The notes under the pieces were generated by a model. The model was given only the letters and a program-made list of their open reading frames with translations, did no database searches and was not told where the DNA came from. From Candidatus Pacearchaeota archaeon (lineage in GTDB: Archaea > Nanobdellota > Nanobdellia > Pacearchaeales > GW2011-AR1): 51,697 bases of DNA. The stretch is from contig JAPLXZ010000016.1 in NCBI GenBank assembly GCA_026395815.1, forward strand, positions 1 through 51,697, read 5' to 3'. Shown here piece by piece: positions 10,801 through 17,149 of the stretch (position 1 is the first letter of the stretch; each line of letters starts with the position of its first letter). The position numbers and the translations under genes were made by a program.

Positions 10801-10936
10801 CTTTGTCTGTTGTTATTGTTGCGCCTGGAACAACAGAAGCAATCATCACAATAGAAAAAACCAAAACTAAAACTCCAAGAACTGCGAAAGAACTTTTAGC
10901 GATTGCTTTCTTATCTCGGAAAATTCCTTTTAACAT
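4892..10936 (-). CDS. Giant (2014 aa) secreted surface protein: Ig/OmpL47-like repeats, MopE-type putative metal-binding and Cys-rich repeats
   Basis: N-terminal hydrophobic signal; CNGLDDDCDGQVDEGV, CGDGIKEGTEECDDHNLINGDGCSSLC; repeated KPVTTK...ITLT..D...Y...D..GN.E units. Confidence 0.85.
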   Translation of the reverse strand: MLKGIFRDKKAIAKSSFAVLGVLVLVFSIVMIASVVPGATITTDKEDYAPEETVLISGSGFLDSTPINIKVTRPDSTVHTCPDPLWCPNALPTTSTFSNYPYVLDGILGTYLIDASDGTNAVRGSFSDSTLTVQQPNGGESWSGTHDIQWHHNHGDSGPFEYKIYYQAGNCGGTISGWTLIATVDKNTKTMTYSWDTTTVPNGAYCIGVRKTSGDYYDDKSAGTFTVSNACTPDCAGKQCGDNGCGGSCGTCSSNHGTPSCNSGSCSIACNAGYGDCNGDATSDGCEINLLDSDNSHCGTCATVCTSGKTCVSGTCTTSCISTTEVCNGLDDDCDGQVDEGVKNTYYHDGDSDTYGDAGHSTQACSPLAGYVSSSSDCNDGNAAIHPGATEICTGGLDEDCDSLIDCADTNQCSGNPACAVCGNERLEGNEQCEKVSGNFPDCCNTDCSFKAAQVECRASVGACDVVESCTGTNATCPVNGFLQSGTSCNDNLFCNGAETCNGAGVCLPGTTVVCNDQNPCTTDSCSNGQSSCIYTLSDTTGPVVSNPFVIPNLTSAFANVGAHAEDACSNIASAKYYVDNACLSGREVLNADDGTFNEKIEDLIKYDADFRLYADGRHDIYINAWDSAGNPSNCVHVILDIDKVAPDNPRCSQGSSFGMELDGQCNTNELLVCGNNPLLTAYICDAQSKLRAAEFFIDNFEQPNWQGISMQATDGLFDEQCEDVQAQVGMSQLSEGTHYIKLHGKDTAENWGKLTGFNAVSFIKDTTAPKTEKTINFAGGAHVDCSIQSANGNTLTDGCYYVKQGTTIKLIANDFNPNKLEVNNGYNKLLGEYAGNVVINWKVWYSNENDCSTATNWVLQSSGSSGVNQDVDLTLNQDSCHLIEYWAVDGICGNAETHHFELDIVDTQKPVTTKVISGPKYSDTKTGKLYVDGVTTISLTCIDPQPHPVDNTKIYYRYRVDGAQFPTGFAPYTGPFSFSEESIHELEYYCVDALGNTESHSCVTGQGVNCETDYVDHTKPVTTKTYGTPYVSKDGKEWITSQTPITLTAVDPDTTGHGCNSGVKETKYRVSLVSDSCCEPIVGLTGGELVPSPCSGTGTWNTYSTPFTIPQESCHLIEYYSVDNVDKTEGVKSQYVYVDNSKPVTIKTIGSPQYAGTGFTWITKNTQITLDCDDVTPHPVDSVTLHAKYKVDNNPTWIDIPTTNGYVKFTFPKDSIHTVEWYCEDALGNTEVTKTETDNVDTAPPVIVKRVSDNTVKPGDTVKICADIIDEKQKHDPADPGVGVDPATTWAKLVLGTDPIWVKLTQTTGNEYCGDFVAPSITSRCHDYRCVWDVWVKAEDYLGNEKWEDGIEIIVDAADPEIRYVLNPVSGRYYRDGKLFSVYAPAIDFGGDKNIFNWDNCKASGVKECRFYAVDYPYESINQNEVKNYWDYLHALDDDVFSHGLIVPLGSTPYVNGVCKGTISLPLKSGITDKAFLAYEIEDNAGNIKKIDLAKNADDDYILMDIDNEGPMVSIRTDVGVGNALAVLTSEDNVRLQAEIIDYASGFDECWADLLKSDLTDTGIDLTGHGLDYNLCEINGILPNGLESGMYILKVNARDELFNIGSDIAIIEVDNMRPTMGVVDPLKDKSYGNLFPVTLHLEDSSGIADGTVKFRVSEMPIIGNLWCLGGCEDTGWITLTRDGEVYSTKIELDDYGISGDGRYVFNAVACDTLYVPDTTTELGFDINADRNSMHCRMISQHGAKEEPTEAKECSDLADNDGDGFIDSSDPGCLSSSDDDETDPVCGDGIKEGTEECDDHNLINGDGCSSLCKLQNIVFTTSGTGTAGWSSEQKYTGFYSVKMTTTTITDQGRATLPFSGHLNDISSFSYWSYVVDGGLYDQLAIWPSFYLDANDDGTYDYYIQCEPYYTYHPGGTIPLNTWEQYNVMNMKCESMEGPDCPHSAPTLADYISGAATSMTCPTPGVPFASREYGSLKIIKIDMRAGYGGPWAGFQGYIDSLDINGVTLLNEPPAP
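7190..8190 (-). repeat. Tandem diverged OmpL47-like protein repeats within the giant surface protein
   Basis: Several consecutive units beginning KPVTTKxxGxPxY...ITxxTxITLxxxD and ending in SIHxxEYYCxDALGNTE. Confidence 0.6.
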
Positions 10937-11137
10937 TGAAAAATGACAGAATATCCTTATTTAAAGATTATTGTCCAAAATAGAATATTTTTTGTCACTC
11001 CTCCCTACCAATGACTTTCCCCTCTTTTTCAGAATTTCCTATTAATTTTCTATCAATCTTTGCTAATCCTGCTGATACTGGTTTCAGATTAGTTTCACTG
11101 GGAGAATTAAATTGATTTAATCTGCTATCTTCTTCTT

Positions 11138-11458
11138 TTAATTTTCACAAAGAACACGTTCAGAATTATTCTCTGTTTTGCTAATTAAAATTGCATTTAA
11201 CCCGTCTTCTACAACTTCAATCATCATACTTACTTCCGGAGATTGATTAACCGCTTTAATCTTTTTTCTATTATCTTGCATAAACTTGGCATATTCATCA
11301 GCACATGAACGGGATATAAACTTAACGTTACTAAAGTCTAAAACAATTTTATTTTCCTTCAATTTAGAGATCTTACTAAGAAAATTCTGCATTGTTGTTC
11401 TAGTAAATATTTTTTCTCCTAACTTATCAAAAATAGAAATTTTCTTTGCATTTTCCAT
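11138..11458 (-). CDS. STAS-like domain protein (DUF4325-like)
   Basis: KIVLDFSNVKFISRSCADEYAKFM; starts 1 nt after the stop of the GHKL gene. Confidence 0.65.
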   Translation of the reverse strand: MENAKKISIFDKLGEKIFTRTTMQNFLSKISKLKENKIVLDFSNVKFISRSCADEYAKFMQDNRKKIKAVNQSPEVSMMIEVVEDGLNAILISKTENNSERVLCEN

Positions 11459-11459
11459 A

Positions 11460-12302
11460 TTATTCCAAATATTTGATTATATTTAAGCCTTTCTTTGGAA
11501 TGCCAAAACGCAGGTATATTAAAGTCCCCTTTAGTTCTTTTTTCATTAATTTCTGAGATTCTTCTTTGTTTTTTGGATTAAGAATAATTGCACCTTTTCT
11601 TGATAAGATATTTATTTCTCCATTTAATCCCTCAAGAACAAGCTTCTTAGAGGTTTTAAGTCCAAAACCTCTTCCAGATTCTTCTTTAGTCGATATTCCT
11701 TCCATCGCTTTTTTAATAGCATCACAATCATCTGTAAATTTTATGTCTTTTTTCTCAAATAAACCAGGGATTGTTACCCCGTTATCAAATATTCCTATGT
11801 CAATATATTTTTTATCAGGATAATATTGAGTCATGATAGATGCTTGAGTAAACTGCGAGTGTTGTTCTATATTATCAGAAAGTTCAGCAAGCAGATAATT
11901 AATGCTAAATCCAAAATTTTTATCAATATTATTTTCTATATGTTTAGATATCTTAAGCACATTTTCATTAATATTATCTTTATTATTAAAGTGATTAATA
12001 AGCAAAAAAGTATTTCCCTCAACCTTACAACCCAATGGAAATCCTATTTTAATTAAATAATCATTAACTTTCTTCTTTTTTGGAGGAAGAATGTTCAGAT
12101 TAATCTTCTTGCATAATTCAGTTATTTTGTTGCTTAATAATAAAGCAGAGCACGGAAGAATCCATTCGACATTTGAAAAATCAAGGTTTAATATTTCCTT
12201 TTCTTTTAACTCTGTTTTATCAATATTACTGATTATTTCTATACACTCTTGAATTTGTTCTAGTGGATTATCTGTATTAGAAATATTACACCTGATATCC
12301 AT
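11460..12302 (-). CDS. GHKL-family ATPase with N-terminal STAS-like region
   Basis: N-box LAELSDNIEQHS, G1 DNGVTIPG, G2 GRGFGLKTSKKL; N-terminal ILNLDFSNVEWILPCSALLLS. Confidence 0.7.
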   Translation of the reverse strand: MDIRCNISNTDNPLEQIQECIEIISNIDKTELKEKEILNLDFSNVEWILPCSALLLSNKITELCKKINLNILPPKKKKVNDYLIKIGFPLGCKVEGNTFLLINHFNNKDNINENVLKISKHIENNIDKNFGFSINYLLAELSDNIEQHSQFTQASIMTQYYPDKKYIDIGIFDNGVTIPGLFEKKDIKFTDDCDAIKKAMEGISTKEESGRGFGLKTSKKLVLEGLNGEINILSRKGAIILNPKNKEESQKLMKKELKGTLIYLRFGIPKKGLNIIKYLE

Positions 12303-12515
12303 GTCTTTTTTAATTCTTTATTCTTTAAAATCTTTTCTTAATTCTTCCCATCCCCGTAGCATAAAATAATTAAAGCTAGTTATTGCCAATTCTATAATCT
12401 AAGTCAGACCAATTCCGAATAAACCTCTGCTATTATCATCTTCATCTTATAACTATACGGCACCCTCGCAAGGTATAAGGAGGTATATTCTCACATTAAC
12501 TACTTTTTTCTCTCT

Positions 12516-12686
12516 TCATTCAATCTGGCTGTTTATTACTGTATCCTGCTGCCTGCTCCACTCTTTGTCTGAATGAGTTTTTACATAATCTGCCCAGTAA
12601 TCAATGAATTTCAATCTTTCTTCTGCATTTTTTTTCTTGAATCTTTTCAACTCTTCTAAATCCACTTTTATTTCTTCAACTTTCAT
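12516..12686 (-). CDS. Small (56 aa) ORF overlapping the nucleotidyltransferase gene end
   Basis: Minus frame MKVEEIKVDLEELKRFKKKNAEERLKFIDYWADYVKTHSDKEWSRQQDTVINSQIE*; 4-nt ATGA overlap with 12683..13288; below ORF-track length cutoff. Confidence 0.6.
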   Translation of the reverse strand: MKVEEIKVDLEELKRFKKKNAEERLKFIDYWADYVKTHSDKEWSRQQDTVINSQIE

Positions 12687-13288
12687 TTTAACCAACTCAG
12701 TTTTTTTCTTATGTTTAATTTATCTGCTATCTTAAATAGCTCATCCTTATTAATTTTGTCCTTGAATAATCTATAGAGGTACCTCGCATCCTCAACATCC
12801 TTGTCTGTTCCCAATTCTTCATCTGTTCCATTGGCTGCAAGAAATAACTTAAAGGCAATTTGCATCTCTAAGGGGGATACAAACAAAATATCTTTGTTAA
12901 TAATAACTTTAATCCGATTCTCAAAAGAATAACGGTCAAAATCCGTTTTAATCATCTTAAATTCAATATTAGGAACAGGCTCTTTTTTTGCAAATCGGAT
13001 GGCATGTTCTTTCAGCATTTCAAATGCATCTTCAAAAACAGATGTATTAATGCACCAAAAGCCATTATCATGAATTCTTTTCCAAATTTTATGAAAATCC
13101 TCTTTTTTTAGCTTTGGAATCAATAAGTCCACATCTTCTGTTGCTCTTGATCTTCCAAGAAGAATTGAAACATATCCAGAAACAATAACATAAGAATCAA
13201 GGCAGGATACAAAATCCACCACAAAACTATCCAGATTATTCGGTTTTTTGTTTAATATTATTTCCTTCTTGTCTTTGCTATATTCCAT
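12683..13288 (-). CDS. Nucleotidyltransferase-like protein (AbiEii/DUF6036-type)
   Basis: YVIVSGYVSILLGRSRATEDVDLLIP (G-x-R-x-TxDvDL). Confidence 0.6.
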   Translation of the reverse strand: MEYSKDKKEIILNKKPNNLDSFVVDFVSCLDSYVIVSGYVSILLGRSRATEDVDLLIPKLKKEDFHKIWKRIHDNGFWCINTSVFEDAFEMLKEHAIRFAKKEPVPNIEFKMIKTDFDRYSFENRIKVIINKDILFVSPLEMQIAFKLFLAANGTDEELGTDKDVEDARYLYRLFKDKINKDELFKIADKLNIRKKLSWLK

Positions 13289-13327
13289 CTTATCTAGAAA
13301 CAGTTCAACTATAAAAATATTAGTAAA

Positions 13328-13696
13328 TTACTTCTTACTTCTTCTTCCTGTATTTCTCCTAGAAAAAATAGAAACCAGCGTGTCATCCAGCTTTTCGTCG
13401 TAAATTGATTTTTGATTTTTCTGGCTGATGACACTTCTTCTTAAAATATCTTCAATTTGTTCAGAAATCGTAAACATATTTTTCTTTGCTCTTTTTTCAA
13501 TCAGCTTAAGCAGTTCATTGTCAAGGAACAATGTAACTTGATTCTTGAATTTGAATTTTGGAGCAAGATAAGCAAATGCTTTTTCAATCTCTGCTGATGG
13601 CCACTTATGGTTCAAAAGGGAATTTCTTATTTCCAAATCTCCAAATCCTCTTTTCCTTGCTTCATTTATGAAATCAACTAATCTTTTTTCTGGCAT
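13328..13696 (-). CDS. Hypothetical protein with possible RHH-type region
   Basis: VTLFLDNELLKLIEKRAKKNMFTISEQIEDILRRSV. Confidence 0.4.
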   Translation of the reverse strand: MPEKRLVDFINEARKRGFGDLEIRNSLLNHKWPSAEIEKAFAYLAPKFKFKNQVTLFLDNELLKLIEKRAKKNMFTISEQIEDILRRSVISQKNQKSIYDEKLDDTLVSIFSRRNTGRRSKK

Positions 13697-13789
13697 GTTT
13701 CTATCCTATCTATTACATAGCTTAAAGGCTATAATAACTTTTCTTTAAAGGTTTGGAGACCCAAAAGATTTAAAAACGCTATTGTATAA

Positions 13790-14056
13790 GTGTATACAAT
13801 GGAAAACATATTGCATTATCCACAATTAGATTCAATTCTAATGGTTGAAAAAGTAATTCAGGAAACGAAAAAATATCCTACAAGAATGGAATTATGGAAG
13901 TCGCTTCCAAAAAAGATGCAATACCAGACGTTCAAGCTAATATTAACCTACTTAGAAAGATCAAATAAAATCATGTTTGACAAGGACAAAATAATTTGGA
14001 TTTTTCCAAATAATAAAAAGTTAAATGAATTAATTCAGGGGGCAATTAATGCTTAA
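13790..14056 (+). CDS. Putative winged-helix-like antitoxin, paralogous to 1138..1416
   Basis: Sequence similarity to 1138..1416; coupled to downstream toxin-like ORF. Confidence 0.5.
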   Translation: MYTMENILHYPQLDSILMVEKVIQETKKYPTRMELWKSLPKKMQYQTFKLILTYLERSNKIMFDKDKIIWIFPNNKKLNELIQGAINA

Positions 14057-14406
14057 TGGAAAAAGAGTTCATAATCCAATTATCCTCAGAATTGTTTAAA
14101 GTTAAGACAGATATTGAGAGAGAATTGCAAAGAGGAAATAAGACAAATGAAAGACTTTATGCTCTTATATTAAAAGCAATTAATTTTCTGAAAGAAAAAA
14201 GAACAGGACTGCCAATTTCGAAAAGTCTTCCAGTTTATCATTATTATGAAAATAAATATGGCATAACCAATTTATTTATGATTAAATTAACTCAGAGTTC
14301 AAGGGGTTTTTATACAAATGTTTCTGGAGGTCAATTTAAAATACTTCAGATTATACTCGAAGTTGAAGAAACTCATAAGGGTTATGAAAGAAAAGGGCAT
14401 TATTAA
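14056..14406 (+). CDS. Putative RelE-like toxin, paralogous to 784..1134
   Basis: Shared KYGITNLF core; start overlaps upstream stop. Confidence 0.5.
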   Translation: MEKEFIIQLSSELFKVKTDIERELQRGNKTNERLYALILKAINFLKEKRTGLPISKSLPVYHYYENKYGITNLFMIKLTQSSRGFYTNVSGGQFKILQIILEVEETHKGYERKGHY

Positions 14407-14436
14407 AGTAACATTTATATACCATTATCTACATAA

Positions 14437-14949
14437 ATGTATATGATAATACAAAAATGTAGCCTTTGGAAGGTTGCAGAAATTTTCTTTGAAGAGCCAA
14501 CTAAAGCCCATTATATTAAAGAAATCTCGAGAAAAATAAATCTTGCGCACACTTCTGTAAAGGTGCATATCAATGTGCTTGTAAAAGAAGATTTAATAGA
14601 AGAAACAAAAACTGAGATTTTTAAAGGTTACAAAGCTAAGAGAGACAGTCCTGAATTTATCTTTCATAAAAAAATAAGCAATCTTATTTCAGTAAAAGAA
14701 TCAGGGATTATAGAATCTCTAAAAGAGCATTATCCAAAATCAGTAATTCTGTTTGGGAGTTATGACAAAGGAGAGGACATTGAAACTTCAGACTTAGATA
14801 TTTTTGTAGATTCAAAAAAATTCAAGGTTGATACTGAGAAATTTGAAAAATACTTAAAAAGAGGAGTGCATATAATCTTCAAGGAAGAAGCAGGAAAAGG
14901 TCTTATGGAAAGCATCAATCAGGGAACTGTTCTTTTTGGAGAAAGATGA
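14437..14949 (+). CDS. HTH + MNT-type nucleotidyltransferase (antitoxin-like)
   Basis: VILFGSYDKGEDIETSDLDIFVD (GS-x9-DxD). Confidence 0.8.
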   Translation: MYMIIQKCSLWKVAEIFFEEPTKAHYIKEISRKINLAHTSVKVHINVLVKEDLIEETKTEIFKGYKAKRDSPEFIFHKKISNLISVKESGIIESLKEHYPKSVILFGSYDKGEDIETSDLDIFVDSKKFKVDTEKFEKYLKRGVHIIFKEEAGKGLMESINQGTVLFGER

Positions 14950-15317
14950 GCGAGATATTCAAAATAAGCAGAGATGAAAGAAGAGCTAAAGCGCTGAAAG
15001 ACTTAGCCAAAAACAGATATTCTACTATTCAAGAATTAAAAGAACCTTACAGAATCATTGAGGAGTATTATGAAATCATAAAGGAGCTAATAACTTCTTT
15101 TATGTACAAAGAAGGATTCAAGACATTAAGCCACAAAGCATTAGTAGAATTTGCAGAAAGAAATATAAAAATCTTAACTTCTTCTGAAATATTTCTTATT
15201 GATGAATTAAGAGTAAAAAGAAATAATATTGTTTATTATGGAGAGACAGTTAGTAAGGAGTTCTTAAAAACAAGGGAAGAAGTTATAAAAAGAATAATCA
15301 ATAAACTTCAATTCTGA
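14946..15317 (+). CDS. HEPN-domain protein (toxin-like)
   Basis: RVKRNNIVYYGETV; 4-nt overlap with MNT gene. Confidence 0.65.
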   Translation: MSEIFKISRDERRAKALKDLAKNRYSTIQELKEPYRIIEEYYEIIKELITSFMYKEGFKTLSHKALVEFAERNIKILTSSEIFLIDELRVKRNNIVYYGETVSKEFLKTREEVIKRIINKLQF

Positions 15318-15321
15318 AAGT

Positions 15322-15624
15322 TTACTTCTTCGTAGCCTTTGCTGTTGAAACATAAACTTTCTGAACTGCAAAGCTTTTGTAAATCCCCTCTAAAATATCT
15401 GTTCCTGCATAACCGGCAAGCAAAGACAAACGATAATCAAAATTGAATATTATTCCTATAAAGATTCCTATCACAGCTGCAACAACAACAGTTATTGCAT
15501 AATATCCCCATAGAATCCTTCTTCTTAATGACAAAGCCTTTAGCAATCCTATAAATCCTCTTGTCAGTCCTCCGACTCCTCCTAAAACTCCTGGCAGTAA
15601 AATAGCTGATAAATCCAAAACCAT
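15322..15624 (-). CDS. Small membrane protein
   Basis: Several hydrophobic segments. Confidence 0.5.
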   Translation of the reverse strand: MVLDLSAILLPGVLGGVGGLTRGFIGLLKALSLRRRILWGYYAITVVVAAVIGIFIGIIFNFDYRLSLLAGYAGTDILEGIYKSFAVQKVYVSTAKATKK

Positions 15625-15746
15625 CTTTTTGCAATCCTCTTTTATTTAATTATGAAACTCTATCTTATAAATTTTTAGTTCAGAAATTTTGTTGTTTTCA
15701 AAAGGATAACGTAAACATTTAAATACACTACGGTATACCATAGTGT

Positions 15747-15968
15747 ATGGAAACAACAATAAAGATATCTTCAGATATAAAAAAGATACTTGACCGATTA
15801 AAACTTCATGAAAGGGAAACCTATAATGATATAATTGAAGTCTTGCTTGAGGATCATTTAGATTTAAATGAGGAAACAAAAAAAGAGATTAAGGAAGCAA
15901 GAAAATCAATTGAGAAAGGAGAATTTTATACTGAAGAAGAAGTCGAAAGGATGTTTGGATTAAAATGA
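15747..15968 (+). CDS. RelB/VapB-like antitoxin
   Basis: METTIKISSDIKKILDRLKLHERETYNDIIEVLLEDHL; overlaps RelE gene by 4 nt. Confidence 0.75.
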   Translation: METTIKISSDIKKILDRLKLHERETYNDIIEVLLEDHLDLNEETKKEIKEARKSIEKGEFYTEEEVERMFGLK

Positions 15969-16219
15969 ATTATGGGGTAATCTGGAGCAGGAAATCTATT
16001 GATTTCCTGAATAAACTTGAGTCATTAACTTCTAAACGGATTATAAAATATATTAAAGAGTTTTCAGAAAATCCTGGAGCAAAAGAGTTCAGGAGATTAA
16101 AGGGAGAATCAGCATTTAGATTAAGGGTTGGAGATTACAGAGTCATCTTTGATTTTGATAAAAAAAATAAGAGAATAAATATAGTTAAGATTGGACATAG
16201 AAAGAACATTTACAATTAA
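15965..16219 (+). CDS. RelE/ParE-family toxin
   Basis: SRKSIDFLNKL...GAKEFRRLKGESAFRLRVGDYRVIFDFDKKNKRINIVKIGHRKNIY. Confidence 0.9.
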   Translation: MNYGVIWSRKSIDFLNKLESLTSKRIIKYIKEFSENPGAKEFRRLKGESAFRLRVGDYRVIFDFDKKNKRINIVKIGHRKNIYN

Positions 16220-16247
16220 TTTCTGAGAAATTAATAATCTTTAAATA

Positions 16248-17039
16248 ATGCCTATCTTATTTTATTGCATGGATGAAAAGGAGAAGCCTACAGGGGAGAA
16301 TATGAAGAAGAAAAGAAACAGAAAAATATTCTTTTGGTTTATAGTTTTTGCAATAGTTTATTCACTTTTCTTTACTGTTCTTAAATTTACTGGCAACCCT
16401 ATTTTAGAGAACAGCCAAACCAAAGAAAAATTAGATATTCAGGATTTAGGCTCAATCTATCCTGTTCATGAAAACATTGTTACAACTGTCTTTTGGGTAG
16501 GTGAAGATGCTGATAAGAGTAATGATTTCATTGACAATAAGCAAAGCGCATGGGATGATGCATGGATGGAGCATTATGGAGGAGTGGATAATGCCTACAG
16601 AAGAAAAGGATATATGCCTGCTGAATTCAGGCCAAAAGAAAATCCGTTTTATTTTGCGCTGCCTTACAATGACTTTGATGAAGGCGAAAGAAAATCAACT
16701 TCACAAGAAGTATATTGGGTAAATGAAAAAGAATGGGGGGAAAATGAATCAATGTGCAAGAACAGATGGATAAGGATAATAAAAAACGGAATTGTTGCTT
16801 ATGCTCAATGGGAAGATGCAGGTCCATTTGGAGAAAATGATTATAATTATGTTTTTGGGGAAAGTGCCCCTAATAACAATATGAACAGCAATGCAGGATT
16901 GGATGTTTCTCCTGCTGTTCGTGATTATTTGAAATTAAAAGATATGGATATAGTAAGCTGGCAGTTCGTGGATTTTTCTGATGTTCCACAAGGTCCATGG
17001 GATGTAATTCCCACTTCTTCTCAGATTTATTGGGAGTAA
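16248..17039 (+). CDS. Secreted/membrane-anchored hypothetical protein
   Basis: N-terminal TM segment; conserved-looking Trp-rich extracellular domain. Confidence 0.5.
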   Translation: MPILFYCMDEKEKPTGENMKKKRNRKIFFWFIVFAIVYSLFFTVLKFTGNPILENSQTKEKLDIQDLGSIYPVHENIVTTVFWVGEDADKSNDFIDNKQSAWDDAWMEHYGGVDNAYRRKGYMPAEFRPKENPFYFALPYNDFDEGERKSTSQEVYWVNEKEWGENESMCKNRWIRIIKNGIVAYAQWEDAGPFGENDYNYVFGESAPNNNMNSNAGLDVSPAVRDYLKLKDMDIVSWQFVDFSDVPQGPWDVIPTSSQIYWE

Positions 17040-17149
17040 TTGCTATTTGATTATTGAAATATATACAAATTCCCATTATTATACTACTCTTTTACTACTC
17101 TTTCTAAATCAATAAAGTTTTTATAAGCCACACATCTAAAAAAAGAATA

